Of a stretch of DNA of 64,000 nucleotides, positions 17,418 to 26,434 are shown piece by piece; the first letter of the stretch is position 1; the number at the start of each line of letters is the position of its first letter. Under the pieces are notes generated by a model that saw only the letters and a list, made by a program, of their open reading frames with translations, made no database searches and was not told where the DNA came from. Both the position numbers and the translations under genes were made by a program. The stretch is from Armatimonadota bacterium (GTDB taxonomy: Bacteria > Sysuimicrobiota > Sysuimicrobiia > Sysuimicrobiales > Sysuimicrobiaceae): NCBI GenBank assembly GCA_031460175.1, contig JAVKGW010000007.1, positions 58,820 through 122,819 on the forward strand. Reading direction: 5' to 3'.

Positions 17418-18478
17418 TGCGGGCGGCGGTGTACTACGGGAACCAGGACGTGCGGGTCACCTCGGTCCCGGAACCCGAAGACCCCGGGCCCGGAGAGGTG
17501 CTCCTCCGGGTCCGTCGGGCTTCCCTGTGCGGGACCGACGTCTCGGAGTACCTGCACGGCCCGCTCATGATCCCCGTGCACGAGCCGGATCCCGTCACGG
17601 GTCATCAGGGCCCCACCGTATTGGGGCACGAGTTCATGGGCGAGGTGGTGGCCTGCGGGCCGGACGCGGGGACGTTTCGGGTGGGCCAGCGGGTGGCGTG
17701 CGGGGCCGGGGTGTGGTGCGGCCTCTGCTCGTGGTGCCGACTGGGCCGGACGAATCTGTGCGCGCGGTACTACACCCTGGGGCTTCAGACGCACGGGGGG
17801 CTCGCGGAGTTCGTGCGCGTGCCCGCCCGGACGTGTCGGGAGGTCCCTCCCGCGTGCTCCGACGAGGCGGCTGCCATCGCCCAGCCCACCGCGGTGGCGG
17901 TGCACGCCCTCCGCCGGAGCGGGTGGGCCCCCGGGATGCGCCTTGTGGTGATCGGAACGGGCGGCATCGGGTCCCTCCTGATCGGAGTCGCCCGGGCATG
18001 GGGCGGGGAAGGCATCGTGGCGGTAGATGTGGACTCCTCCCGGCTCGAGCTGGCCGAGCGGGTGGGTGCTTCACACCGGCTGCAGATCGGGCGGGATGAG
18101 GTCCGCAGGGGGGTGCAGGAGGTGACCGGGGGGGAAGGTGCGGATGTGGTGGTGGAGAGTTCAGGAGCGGAAGGCGTGCTGGAGCAAGCGGCAGAACTGG
18201 TCCGACGCGGCGGGACCGTCCTGCAGGTGGGATTGCCCCACCGGGCCCCACAGGTGCCGATCCGGGAGATGGTCCTACGGGAGATTAACCTGATCACCAC
18301 GGTGGCCCACGTGTGCGATCGGGACCTGCCGGAGGCCCTGCAGGTGCTCGCCTCGACGGACCTCGCGGCACGGGTTGTGGACCGCGTGATCCCGCTTGGT
18401 GAGGTGGTGCCCGCGGGCCTCCTCGCGCTCGCGCGCCGGGAGGCGGCGGGGAAGGTGTTGGTGGATCCGAGCGGATGA
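17417..18478 (+). CDS. Zinc-dependent alcohol dehydrogenase, 2,3-butanediol dehydrogenase-like
   Basis: 353 residues, start ATG sharing its first base with the upstream stop. Catalytic zinc ligands fit Cys38 (LCGTD) with His71/Glu72 (GHEF); the structural zinc site is Cys101, Cys104, Cys107 and Cys115 in normal spacing. The Rossmann nucleotide motif is VIGTGGIGSLLI, followed by a DVDSSRLE acidic turn that suggests NAD. The stretch EYLHGPLMIP then GHQGPTVLGHEF is the pattern of the (R,R)-butanediol dehydrogenase branch, though threonine and other polyol dehydrogenases share much of it. It could feed acetoin to the E1/E2 complex encoded at 28074-32641. The substrate is inferred, not shown. Confidence 0.85.
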   Translation: MRAAVYYGNQDVRVTSVPEPEDPGPGEVLLRVRRASLCGTDVSEYLHGPLMIPVHEPDPVTGHQGPTVLGHEFMGEVVACGPDAGTFRVGQRVACGAGVWCGLCSWCRLGRTNLCARYYTLGLQTHGGLAEFVRVPARTCREVPPACSDEAAAIAQPTAVAVHALRRSGWAPGMRLVVIGTGGIGSLLIGVARAWGGEGIVAVDVDSSRLELAERVGASHRLQIGRDEVRRGVQEVTGGEGADVVVESSGAEGVLEQAAELVRRGGTVLQVGLPHRAPQVPIREMVLREINLITTVAHVCDRDLPEALQVLASTDLAARVVDRVIPLGEVVPAGLLALARREAAGKVLVDPSG

Positions 18479-19227
18479 GGACGGGTGAAGGGACCATGGA
18501 CGAGCCCCTGGAGCGCCCCAAGGTCTACCAACTGCTGGCGGACCGGCTCCTCCACCAGATCCGGACCCGGCGGCTCAAGCCGGGAGACCTGATCCCGACG
18601 GAGCAGGAACTCAAGCGGCGGTTCGGAGTCGGCCGCTCCTCCGTGCGGGAGGCCCTGCGCCTGCTGGAGTCCAAGGGGGTGATCTGTCCTGCGGGACACG
18701 GCACCTTCGTGGTCGCGGAGTACGAGAACGCCCTCGCGGACTCGTTGAAGTTCCTCCTCACCTTGGAGGCCTTCGATCTCCTGGAACTCTACGAGCTGCG
18801 CAGGATCCTGGAGGCAGAGTTCGCGGCCCTGGCCGCTCAGCGCCGGAGCCCCGAGCACCTCGAGATCATGGCGGAGGCCATCGAGCAGATGCGGGCGGGC
18901 CTCGGAGCGGGCGAACCGGAGCGGTACATCGCCGCGGACCTCCGCTTCCACCTCACCGTGGCCCAGGCCACCTGCAACCGGGTGGCGGTGCACGTGATGC
19001 GGGCCATCCGGGATCCCCTGCACCGGGCCCTTCAGTCCGTCTATCACATTCCGGGAAGTCCGGAAGCCTCCATCGCCCAGCATCGGGAGATCCTGGCGGC
19101 CATCCGGACGCAGGACCCGGAAGCGGCCCGGAAGCGGATGCAGGAGCACCTGGGTCGGGTGTACACGGACATCCGGCGGGTCCTCCAGGGGAAGGGCGGG
19201 GATGGTCCAGGGGAGACCGGGGGTTGA
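18475..19227 (+). CDS. GntR-family transcriptional regulator, FadR/FCD subfamily
   Basis: 250 residues from the ATG that overlaps the dehydrogenase stop (ATGA); a second ATG at 18496 would give 243 residues and is nearly as plausible. The N-terminal winged helix-turn-helix (about residues 20-75) has the GntR pattern LKPGDLIPTEQELKRRFGVGRSSVREALRLLESKG. The C-terminal FCD domain keeps the set of metal-binding residues: DLRFH, the His of AQHREIL and the His of MQEHLGRV. These regulators usually repress a nearby catabolic operon and release it on binding an organic acid. Tandem GTCTGAC elements at 9820 and 12791 fit the FadR-type half-site and are candidate operators; so is the repeat at 19282-19304. 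Confidence 0.93.
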   Translation: MRTGEGTMDEPLERPKVYQLLADRLLHQIRTRRLKPGDLIPTEQELKRRFGVGRSSVREALRLLESKGVICPAGHGTFVVAEYENALADSLKFLLTLEAFDLLELYELRRILEAEFAALAAQRRSPEHLEIMAEAIEQMRAGLGAGEPERYIAADLRFHLTVAQATCNRVAVHVMRAIRDPLHRALQSVYHIPGSPEASIAQHREILAAIRTQDPEAARKRMQEHLGRVYTDIRRVLQGKGGDGPGETGG

Positions 19228-19260
19228 GATGAGACCCGTCTCCCGGGGATCGGGGGGTTT

Positions 19261-19304
19261 CCCCGCAGGGATCTTGCGGGGCCGTGTCAAATGTCAACGC
19301 ACGG
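19261..19304 (+). promoter_or_regulatory. Hairpin and TGTCAA repeat between the regulator and amidohydrolase genes
   Basis: Bases 19261-19267 (CCCCGCA) and 19275-19281 (TGCGGGG) form a 7-bp stem with a 7-base loop, without a T-run. Just after it, CCGTG (19282-19286) and CACGG (19300-19304) form an inverted repeat enclosing a direct repeat TGTCAA-A-TGTCAA. This 108-base gap is the longest one inside the 12829-22422 gene group, so a terminator plus operator is plausible. No clear -35/-10 pair was found. Confidence 0.35.
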
Positions 19305-19334
19305 GATACCACTCCGGATAAGGGGGGAAAGGGG

Positions 19335-20678
19335 ATGGCGAAGCGAACGCTGATCAAGAACGGGTGCGTGCTGACCCTGGACCGGACGCTGGGGAACTTC
19401 CGGCAGGCGGACGTGCTCGTGGAGGACTCCCGGATCGCGGCCGTGGGTCCGAACCTCACCGCAGGGGACGCGGAGGTCATCGATGCCTCCGGGATGATCG
19501 TGATGCCGGGCTTCGTGGACACGCATCGCCACTGCTGGGAGGGGATCCTGCGGAACATCGGGACGGACGTGCCGCTGGAGGGGGAGAGGAGCTACCTCGC
19601 CTTCGTGCTGAACCAGCTCGCGCCCGCCTACCGGCCCGAGGATGTGTACATCGCGAACCTGGTGAGCGCGCTCGGGTGCATCGACGCGGGGATCACCACG
19701 GTCCTGGACTGGTCCCACATCCAGACGACCCCGGAGCACACGGATGCGGCCGTCCGGGCCCTGCAGGAAGCCGGGATCCGCGCGGTGTTCGCGTACGGCC
19801 GGCCGTGGTTCGAGCCGCCCAAGCCCGAGCACCCGGCCTGGATCCGACGGGCCGCGCAGCAGTACTTCTCCTCCAAGGACCAGCTCCTGACCTTCGGCCT
19901 GGCCATCTTCGGGCCGGAGTTCGATTCCCTGGAGGGATGCCGGGCGGACTGGACGCTCGCCCGGGAGCTGGACGCGCGCATCACGACCCACGTGGGCGTG
20001 GGCACCTTCGGACGGCACGGCAAGGTCGGGGAGGTGGGCCGGACGGGTCTGTATGGGCCGGATACCACCTTTATCCACTGCTGCACCCTGAGCGACGAGG
20101 AGATCAAGCTGATCGTGGACTCGGGGGCCACCGTCTCCTTGGCCTGCCCCGTGGAGATGATGATGGGACACGGGATGCCCCCGATCCAGCGTTTCCTGGA
20201 TCTGGGCCTGCGTCCCAGCCTGAGCGTGGACGTGGAGACCAACGTCCCCAACGACATGTTCACGCAGATGCGATCTGCCATTTCCCTGCAGCACATGCTG
20301 GTGTTCGAGCAGCGACTGGCGGGGAAGGAGGACGCACCGCCGCTTGCGACCACCCGGGACGTGTTGGAGTGGGCCACCATCGAGGGTGCGCGCGCCAACG
20401 GGTTGGACCACAAGATCGGGACCCTCACGCCCGGGAAGGAGGCGGACATCATCCTGCTGCGTACGGATCGTCCCAACATCTTCCCCGTCAACGACCCCAT
20501 CGGCGCGGTGGTGTGGGGGATGGACACCAGCAACGTGGACACGGTGATGGTGGCGGGTCGGATCCTCAAGCGGAACGGTCAGCTCGTGGGGGTGGACCTG
20601 AACCGGGTGCGGCGGCTCGCGGAGCAGTCCCGGGACTACGTGGTGTCCAAGTCCGGATTCCGGTTGCCTGAAATCTGA
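19335..20678 (+). CDS. Amidohydrolase-superfamily deaminase/hydrolase, cytosolic (TRZ/ATZ-like)
   Basis: 447 residues. The ATG at 19335 follows a GGGGGGAAAGGGG ribosome site; an in-frame ATG 51 bases upstream has none. Metal ligands are His64 and His66 (DTHRHCWEG), then His in ITTHVGVG, His in TFIHCC and Asp in LSVDVETN. The end TPGKEADIILL is typical of the ATZ/TRZ/MTA-deaminase branch, which removes amino or chloro groups from triazines, pyrimidines or purine derivatives. No signal peptide. Located after the GntR gene and before an SDR-like gene and a bicupin gene. The substrate cannot be told from sequence. Confidence 0.88.
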   Translation: MAKRTLIKNGCVLTLDRTLGNFRQADVLVEDSRIAAVGPNLTAGDAEVIDASGMIVMPGFVDTHRHCWEGILRNIGTDVPLEGERSYLAFVLNQLAPAYRPEDVYIANLVSALGCIDAGITTVLDWSHIQTTPEHTDAAVRALQEAGIRAVFAYGRPWFEPPKPEHPAWIRRAAQQYFSSKDQLLTFGLAIFGPEFDSLEGCRADWTLARELDARITTHVGVGTFGRHGKVGEVGRTGLYGPDTTFIHCCTLSDEEIKLIVDSGATVSLACPVEMMMGHGMPPIQRFLDLGLRPSLSVDVETNVPNDMFTQMRSAISLQHMLVFEQRLAGKEDAPPLATTRDVLEWATIEGARANGLDHKIGTLTPGKEADIILLRTDRPNIFPVNDPIGAVVWGMDTSNVDTVMVAGRILKRNGQLVGVDLNRVRRLAEQSRDYVVSKSGFRLPEI

Positions 20679-20736
20679 GGTGGCCTGGAACGGGTTCGGC
20701 GTCGGTGGCACAGGAGTCTATCGAGGAGGGATCGGG

Positions 20737-21438
20737 ATGGCACAGGAAGGTGCGGTGGTGATCATCGGGGGGACCCGGGGCATCGGGCTCGAGATCGCGC
20801 GCCACTATGCGGGGCAGGGGCGTTCCGTGGTGATCTCCGGACGGGATCCGGACCGGGCCGCGACGGTGGCCCGGGAGATCGGGCCCACGGTTCAGGGCAT
20901 CGGGCTTGACCTGACCCGCCCGGAGGAGGTGCCTTCCCGGCTGTCGGGCATCGGGACGGTGGATGGCCTGGTGCTGGCCGCCATCACCCGGGATCAGAAC
21001 ACGGTGCGGGAGTACAACATCCCGAGCGCCATGAACCTCGTGACCCTGAAGCTGGTGGGCTACACCGCGGTGGTCCACGCGCTGCACTCCCGCCTGACGC
21101 CCCACAGCGCCATCGTCATCTTCGGGGGCCTGGCGAAGGAGCGGCCCTACCCGGGATCCACCACGGTCACCACGGTGAACGCCGGAGTCTCGGGGCTGGT
21201 GCGGACCCTGGCCATCGAGTTGGCCCCCGTCCGCGTGAACGCCATCCACCCGGGGATCGTGGCGGACAGCCCGTACTGGGCGGGGAACACCGCCATGCTG
21301 GAGCGCGTGCAGGCCCGGACGCCTACGGGAAGGCTCGTGCGGATGGCGGATGTGGTGCACGCGGTGGCCTTTTTGCTGGAGAATCCCGCGGTGAACGGGG
21401 TCGAGCTCTACGTGGACGGTGGATGGGTGTTCGGATAG
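20737..21438 (+). CDS. SDR-fold protein lacking the YxxxK catalytic pair
   Basis: 233 residues; ATG with CGAGGAGGG seven bases upstream. The Rossmann start VIIGGTRGIGLEIARHYAGQG is a good short-chain dehydrogenase nucleotide motif, and the tail (HPGIVADSPYW, then NGVELYVDGGW) is standard. However, where the family has Tyr-x-x-x-Lys the protein has Val144-x-x-x-Asn148, and the usual Ser in the strand before it is Gly (IVIFGGLAKER). It may still bind NAD(P) but should not catalyse the normal hydride transfer. It may have a new reaction or a non-catalytic role. The gene is complete and in frame, so it does not look like a decayed copy. Confidence 0.85.
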   Translation: MAQEGAVVIIGGTRGIGLEIARHYAGQGRSVVISGRDPDRAATVAREIGPTVQGIGLDLTRPEEVPSRLSGIGTVDGLVLAAITRDQNTVREYNIPSAMNLVTLKLVGYTAVVHALHSRLTPHSAIVIFGGLAKERPYPGSTTVTTVNAGVSGLVRTLAIELAPVRVNAIHPGIVADSPYWAGNTAMLERVQARTPTGRLVRMADVVHAVAFLLENPAVNGVELYVDGGWVFG

Positions 21439-21480
21439 GCGGAGCAAGTCCGGTAGAGGGGGCTAAGGAGGGAGGAAGGG

Positions 21481-22422
21481 ATGCATCGGGTCGCACGGGT
21501 AGACCGGGAAGTCATGCGGGTGCCGGAGCGGTTCGCCGCCCACAGCGAGGGCTTTCGGCGGCAGTCCCTGGTGGACGGCACGACGGGATCGGTGCACATG
21601 GGTTTCTCCGTCTGTATGCTGGAAGGAGGCGGGCACATCGCCCCCCACGTGCAGTCCTACGAGGAGGCGGTGTTCGTCCTCGAGGGCGAGGTGGAACTCA
21701 CCGTGCAGGGGGAGACGGTCCTCCTGGGGGCCAACGAGGGAGGGTTGATCCCCGTGGGTGCGCCGCACAGCTGGCGTAACCCGGGGGATCGCCCCTGCAC
21801 GTGGGTGGAGATGGTCTCACCCCGGCCGCGGGATGGCAAGAACGACCCCCCGGACGTGTTCTTCCTCCGGGAACCCATTGCGGCCGGGCCCGCGCGGCGG
21901 GTGGACGTCCGGGATCCCCGGCACTCCCGCTTCTTCCACTTCGAGAAGGCCCAGATGGACCTCGACAGCGCGCGGCGGGGCAGCGCCGTGGACGCCCCCA
22001 CGGTCTCCCCGAGCATGGTGACGGCGCTGCTGGTCTACAGCGGCATCGGCATCAAGATGCTCGTGGACGCCCAGCAGGGTGCGAACCTGCTCACCATGTT
22101 CATGGTGGAGTACGAGCCCGGCGGTGTCGCCCACCCGCACGACCATCCCCTGGAGGAGGCGTACCTGATCCTGGAGGGGGAGGTGGATGCGGTGGCGGAT
22201 GGCCAGACATATCGGCTCCGGGCCGGGGACTTCTTCTGGACCGGCGTGGGAACCGTCCATGCCTTCTACAACCGTTCCTCCGGAAAGGTCCGGTGGCTGG
22301 AGACGCAGGCCCCTCAGCCCCCGCGCCAGCACTCCTACCGGTTCAACCGGGACTGGGAATACCTGGCACGGCTGCTGGGGGCGGAACCCGCTCGGGGTTC
22401 CTCCGCGATGCGAACGCCGTAA
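21481..22422 (+). CDS. Bicupin (two cupin domains)
   Basis: 313 residues. Two cupin barrels are visible. The first has GGHIAPHVQSYEEAVFVLEGEVEL (residues about 42-65) and then LIPVGAPHSWRN; the second has GVAHPHDHPLEEAYLILEGEVDA and then GTVHAFYN. Both keep the His-x-His/Glu/His metal set in cupin motifs 1 and 2, the first with the first two His further apart. The overall layout resembles (S)-ureidoglycine aminohydrolase and related bicupins acting on small amides or aromatic acids, but no closer assignment is safe. It follows the SDR-like gene by 42 bases with GGAGGAAGG as ribosome site and is the last gene before the second HAAT system. Confidence 0.85.
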   Translation: MHRVARVDREVMRVPERFAAHSEGFRRQSLVDGTTGSVHMGFSVCMLEGGGHIAPHVQSYEEAVFVLEGEVELTVQGETVLLGANEGGLIPVGAPHSWRNPGDRPCTWVEMVSPRPRDGKNDPPDVFFLREPIAAGPARRVDVRDPRHSRFFHFEKAQMDLDSARRGSAVDAPTVSPSMVTALLVYSGIGIKMLVDAQQGANLLTMFMVEYEPGGVAHPHDHPLEEAYLILEGEVDAVADGQTYRLRAGDFFWTGVGTVHAFYNRSSGKVRWLETQAPQPPRQHSYRFNRDWEYLARLLGAEPARGSSAMRTP

Positions 22423-22449
22423 CCACACTCGAAGGGGGGTGCACGACCG

Positions 22450-23667
22450 ATGAAGACAGGACGTGTGGTGCTTCTGGTGGCTCTTCTTGCCCTGCTCCTC
22501 GTCCAGGCCCGGCTCCCTGCGCAGCCGCGCCCCATCCGGGTGGGCGGAACCCTGCCCCTTACGGGGGTCTTCGCCGCGCAGGGGAAGGTCCACGAGGCAG
22601 CGGGGCGGGCCTTCGTCCAGATGATGAACGAGAAGGGGGGGCTCCTGGGACGGCCTCTCGAGTGGGTGCTCCTGGACGACGAGTCCCAGCCCGACAAGGC
22701 CGCGGCCCTGTACGAGCGGCTCATCACGGAGGACAAGGTGGACCTGATCATCGGACCTTACGGGACCGCGGCCATCACGGCCGCCATGCGGGTGGCGGAG
22801 AAGTACGGGTACGTGTTCCCCCACCACACCGCCAGCTTGACCTACGCGTACACATACCGGCGGCACTTCCCCACGTGGTACGTGGGGTTGAACACCCACA
22901 TCACCACGCCCTCCAAGGTGTTCGACGCCTACCTCTCCCTGCCGCCGGGACAGCGGCCGCGGACGGTGGGGTTCGTGGTCAACAAGTTCCCCGGTACCCA
23001 GTTCCTCGCGTACGGCCGGGCCAACACAGGGGGTGCGGTGCGGATCGCGCAGCAGAAGGGCCTGCGGGTGGTACTGGATGTCCAGTTCGATCTCGGGACC
23101 ACGGACTGGATCCCCGTGGCCCAGCAGGTGCGCCGGGCGAACCCTGATCTGCTCTACGTGGCGGGCCTGGCTCTGGATGGGGTCAATCTCCTCCAGGCCC
23201 TGGCGCAGCTCGGATGGCGGCCCCGGCACCACTTCTACCAGTGGCCCTCCCCCGGGGCCATGCTCACCGCCCTGCCCCTGACGGACCGGGCCACCAGCGT
23301 GACCATCTTCGTCCCCCATGAGCCGTACCTCTCGAACCCGGGCGCCCGGGACTTCGTGAACCGTTACCGGGCGTGGGCGAAGGCCACGGGCCTGGCTTAC
23401 TCGGAGCCGGACGTGCAGTCCGCCGCTTCCTGGTCTGCCTGGCAGGTCCTGACCTTCGGCGTCCAGGAATGCCGTTGCCTGGATCACGCGCGGATCGCGG
23501 AAGTCCTGCTCTCCAAGCCGGTGCCTACGGTGCAGGGATATCTGAAGTTCGACCCGCAGCAGCAGAACTACGGGGACGACATCCAGGCGGTGATGCAGAT
23601 CCAGGACGGCCGGTGGTGGGCGGTGTGGCCGAGGCAGCTGGCGGCGGAGGGCCGACGGCTGCGGTGA
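22450..23667 (+). CDS. ABC transporter substrate-binding protein, HAAT type, system 2
   Basis: 405 residues with a signal peptide of about 24 residues ending near LPAQP, no lipobox. The mature start PIRVGGTLPLTGVFAAQGK and MNEKGGLLGRPLEWVLLDDES are the LivJ-family pattern. It resembles the system 1 protein at 12829 in layout but is clearly diverged. Two permease and two ATPase genes follow in the order H, M, G, F, unlike system 1. The ligand could be an amino acid, an amide or an aromatic acid. A ribosome site (AAGGGGGGTGC) precedes the ATG. Confidence 0.93.
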   Translation: MKTGRVVLLVALLALLLVQARLPAQPRPIRVGGTLPLTGVFAAQGKVHEAAGRAFVQMMNEKGGLLGRPLEWVLLDDESQPDKAAALYERLITEDKVDLIIGPYGTAAITAAMRVAEKYGYVFPHHTASLTYAYTYRRHFPTWYVGLNTHITTPSKVFDAYLSLPPGQRPRTVGFVVNKFPGTQFLAYGRANTGGAVRIAQQKGLRVVLDVQFDLGTTDWIPVAQQVRRANPDLLYVAGLALDGVNLLQALAQLGWRPRHHFYQWPSPGAMLTALPLTDRATSVTIFVPHEPYLSNPGARDFVNRYRAWAKATGLAYSEPDVQSAASWSAWQVLTFGVQECRCLDHARIAEVLLSKPVPTVQGYLKFDPQQQNYGDDIQAVMQIQDGRWWAVWPRQLAAEGRRLR

Positions 23668-23692
23668 GACTCCCAGAGGCTGGACGCTCCCC

Positions 23693-24571
23693 ATGGTAGA
23701 GCTCGGGCAGGCGGTGGCTTCCGGGGTCCTCATGGGGACGTTCTACGCGCTCCTCGCCCTCGGTCTGACCCTGGCCTGGGGCTTCTTCGAGACCATCGAC
23801 TTCACCCACTTCGCGGTGGTCTTCGGGTTCGGGTATGTGGCGTACGAGCTCGCCACCCGCGGCGTGGATCTCCGGCTCGTGCTCCTCCTCGTGGCCCCTG
23901 CCGGGGCCCTGGTGGGGATGGGCTGGCGGTGGGTACTCCGTCGGCTGCGGCTGGATGAGGCCCGCTCCCTGGTGTTCACGTTCGGCGCGCTCGTGGTTTT
24001 TGAAGGACTCTCCAAGCTGGTGTGGACGGCGGATTACCGGCGGATCCCCACCGCCCAGAACCCCTACGCCATGGGAGCGGCGACCCTGGGTCCCCTGGCC
24101 CTCCCGTTCACGCAGGTGGTTTCGTTCTCCCTCTCACTGATCGTGGCGGGGGCGGTGGGCCTGTGGCTGCGGCGGAGCTATGCGGGGAAGGCCCTCCGGG
24201 CGGCGGTGTCCGACGAGGAGATGGTGCGTTCCTGCGGGGCCGACGTGGAACGGCTCCGGCTCCTGATCGCGGCCCTGGGAGGCGCGACCGGCGGGATCGG
24301 AGGGGTGCTTGTGGCCATGAACTACGCCCTCTTCCCCAACGCGGCGGAGCAGTGGGTCGGCCTTCTGTTCGCGGCCGTGATCCTGGGCGGCATCGGGAAC
24401 CCCGCGGGTCTCGTGTTCGGAGGGATCGTGATCGGGGTGGCGGAGGCCCTGGCGCAGGGACTGGGGGCGACCGCGGTGGCGCGTCTGGTGGGTGCTGCGG
24501 CCCTGGTGATCGGGCTCCTCGTGCGTCCGGAAGGCCTCTTCCCCAGCGTGTTGGGACGCCGGGAGGGATGA
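23693..24571 (+). CDS. HAAT ABC transporter permease, LivH type, system 2
   Basis: 292 residues, about eight membrane helices. Family blocks are GTFYALLALGLTLAWGFFETIDFTHFAVVFG near the N-terminus, the coupling loop AAVSDEEMVRSCGADVERL, and AVILGGIGNPAGLVFGGIVIGVAEAL. The last keeps the GGIGNPxG motif. The stop overlaps the LivM-type gene by four bases (ATGA). The ribosome site is weak (CCAGAGGC), so expression may depend on coupling to the binding-protein gene 25 bases upstream. Confidence 0.92.
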   Translation: MVELGQAVASGVLMGTFYALLALGLTLAWGFFETIDFTHFAVVFGFGYVAYELATRGVDLRLVLLLVAPAGALVGMGWRWVLRRLRLDEARSLVFTFGALVVFEGLSKLVWTADYRRIPTAQNPYAMGAATLGPLALPFTQVVSFSLSLIVAGAVGLWLRRSYAGKALRAAVSDEEMVRSCGADVERLRLLIAALGGATGGIGGVLVAMNYALFPNAAEQWVGLLFAAVILGGIGNPAGLVFGGIVIGVAEALAQGLGATAVARLVGAAALVIGLLVRPEGLFPSVLGRREG

Positions 24572-25698
24572 GCGAGTTGCGGATCTGGGGAGCGATCGCG
24601 GGCGTTCTGGTCGGCTTGCTCCTGGTGCCGACCGTGGTGCGGGCGCTGGGCCTGCCTGCCTACTACCTGGTGTTCCTCTACTTCTACTTCTTCTGGGTGG
24701 CCCAGGCCACTAGCTGGAACCTGATCTCGGGCTATGCGGGATATTTCAGCTTCGGACAAGGCGCCTTCTATGGCGCGGGGGTGTACGGCGCCGCGGTGCT
24801 CATCGACCGGCACGGAGTGCCCTACGGGCTCGCGATCCTGGCGGGTGCCGCGGTCAGCGCCCTCATCGCCTCCGCCATCGGGGTGGTGACCTTCCGCCTG
24901 CGCCAGATCCGCGGGCCGGTTTTCGCCCTGGTCACCCTGGCCGTGGCGCTGGCCATGCACAGCCTCGCGAACAACGTCAGCTACCTGGATGGGGGGCGAG
25001 GGATCCCGCTGCCCAAGCTCAGTTACCCCTTCGGTCTCTCGGACGTGGAGTTCCTGTACTACGCGGGGCTCGGGGTGGGGCTGGTGGCCGTGGCGATGGG
25101 GTGGTGGACGTACCGAAACCGGCACGGGTGGGGCCTGCGGGCCATCCACGACGACGAGCGCGTGGCGGAGGGCCTGGGGGTGCCCACCTTCGCGTACAAG
25201 ATGGGCGCGCTCGCGTTGAGCGGAGCCCTGGCGGGCCTGAGCGGTGGGTTGCACGCCCTGCAGATCCGGTATGTCACCGCGGATGCGGTGTTCTCCCTGC
25301 GCGTGCCGCTCCTGGTGATCATGATGTGCGTGCTGGGGGGGCGCCGTCACTGGCTGGGACCCTTGGTGGGGGCAGGGGTGATCCACGCCCTCAACGACCG
25401 GCTCAGCGGGCCCGGCCTGAGCAGCCTCAGCGAGGTCCTGATGGGCCTGCTCCTCATGGTGGTGGTAGCCGCCCTCCCGGAAGGCATTTCCAGCCACCTG
25501 CGCCAGCGGGGAATGGCCGCGGGACTCGTGGGACTGAGCGGTCTGGGGGTCGCGCTGGTGGCCCGCCTCGCTTTCCTGGATGCCCTCGCCATCGGGATTG
25601 CCGTGGCCGTGGTCTTCCTGGTGCTTCGGACGCACCGCTTTGCCCTCGGGCCCTGGCACAGGAGCAAGGCCCGGGAGGTGGAGGCCGCCCGTGGCTGA
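24568..25698 (+). CDS. HAAT ABC transporter permease, LivM type, system 2
   Basis: 376 residues starting at ATG in an ATGA overlap with the LivH-type gene, with GGGAGGG upstream. Marks are QATSWNLISGYAGYFSFGQGAFYGAGVYG, TFRLRQIRGPVFALVTLAVALAMHSL, the coupling loop IHDDERVAEGLGV and LGGRRHWLGPLVGAGVI. The protein is about 40 residues longer than the system 1 LivM-type protein because of two extra C-terminal hydrophobic segments and a basic tail. Its last eight bases overlap the next gene. Together with the LivH-type subunit it forms the transmembrane channel. Confidence 0.92.
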   Translation: MSELRIWGAIAGVLVGLLLVPTVVRALGLPAYYLVFLYFYFFWVAQATSWNLISGYAGYFSFGQGAFYGAGVYGAAVLIDRHGVPYGLAILAGAAVSALIASAIGVVTFRLRQIRGPVFALVTLAVALAMHSLANNVSYLDGGRGIPLPKLSYPFGLSDVEFLYYAGLGVGLVAVAMGWWTYRNRHGWGLRAIHDDERVAEGLGVPTFAYKMGALALSGALAGLSGGLHALQIRYVTADAVFSLRVPLLVIMMCVLGGRRHWLGPLVGAGVIHALNDRLSGPGLSSLSEVLMGLLLMVVVAALPEGISSHLRQRGMAAGLVGLSGLGVALVARLAFLDALAIGIAVAVVFLVLRTHRFALGPWHRSKAREVEAARG

Positions 25699-26434
25699 TG
25701 TGCTGTTGGATCTCCGGGAGGTGTGGAAGAGCTTCGGAGGGGTCCGGGCGCTTCAGGGCGTGTCCCTGCAGGTCCGGGAGGGGGAGATCGTGGGCCTGAT
25801 CGGCCCGAACGGCTCCGGCAAGTCCACCCTGATCAACGTCGCCACCGGGTACTACCCGGTGGACGGGGGGAAGATCTGGTTCGGTGGGGTCAACATCACA
25901 CGGTTGCCGCCCCACCGCCGCGCCCGGCTGGGCCTGGCCAGGACGTACCAGCACCCGCGGCCCTTCTGGCAGCTCAACGCGCAGGACAACGTGGCCATGG
26001 GGGACCTGTTCGGGCGGAACGCCCGGGAGCGCACACCCGAATCGGCTCGGAAGGCGGCCCGGCAGTGGCTCAGGATGCTGGGCCTGGAGGCGGTGGCGGA
26101 GGAGGCGGTGAGCGCCCTCACCCTGCAGGAGCGGCGTCTGTTGGAACTGGCGAGGGTCCTCGCAAGCCGGCCCCGGGCCATCCTGGCAGACGAGGTGCTG
26201 GCGGGGCTCACGGTGGCGGAGGCGGAACGGGTGATGGAAGCGCTGCGGAGGATCCGCGACATGGGCGTGGCGCTCCTGGTGGTGGAGCACAACATCAAGG
26301 CCATCCGCGCGCTGGCGGACCGAATCGTGGTGCTGCACGAGGGTCGGGTCCTGGCCGAGGGGTTGCCCGAGCAGGTGCTTCAGGATGCCCGCGTGCGTCA
26401 GGCTTACCTGGGGGGGTCTCCCGCGCATGCTTGA
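25691..26434 (+). CDS. HAAT ABC transporter ATP-binding protein, LivG type, system 2
   Basis: 247 residues from GTG 25691, overlapping the permease gene by eight bases. Walker A GPNGSGKST and the LivG Q-loop block LGLARTYQHPRPFWQLNAQDNVAMG are normal. The ABC signature is SALTLQERRLLELARVLA, i.e. LTxxE instead of LSxGQ; this matches a known branch of HAAT ATPases with LTLAERKRLELARALA, so it is probably functional. Walker B is AILADEVLAGL, also typical of that branch. It should dimerise with the LivF-type subunit next door, and the pair would have one canonical and one unusual signature site. Confidence 0.92.
   Translation: MADVLLDLREVWKSFGGVRALQGVSLQVREGEIVGLIGPNGSGKSTLINVATGYYPVDGGKIWFGGVNITRLPPHRRARLGLARTYQHPRPFWQLNAQDNVAMGDLFGRNARERTPESARKAARQWLRMLGLEAVAEEAVSALTLQERRLLELARVLASRPRAILADEVLAGLTVAEAERVMEALRRIRDMGVALLVVEHNIKAIRALADRIVVLHEGRVLAEGLPEQVLQDARVRQAYLGGSPAHA

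Noticed and set aside
25691..26434. Degenerate ABC signature in the second LivG-type ATPase as a sign of inactivity
   Set aside because: LTxxE at this place with DEVxAGL is a recurring variant in HAAT ATPases, so it is likely functional.
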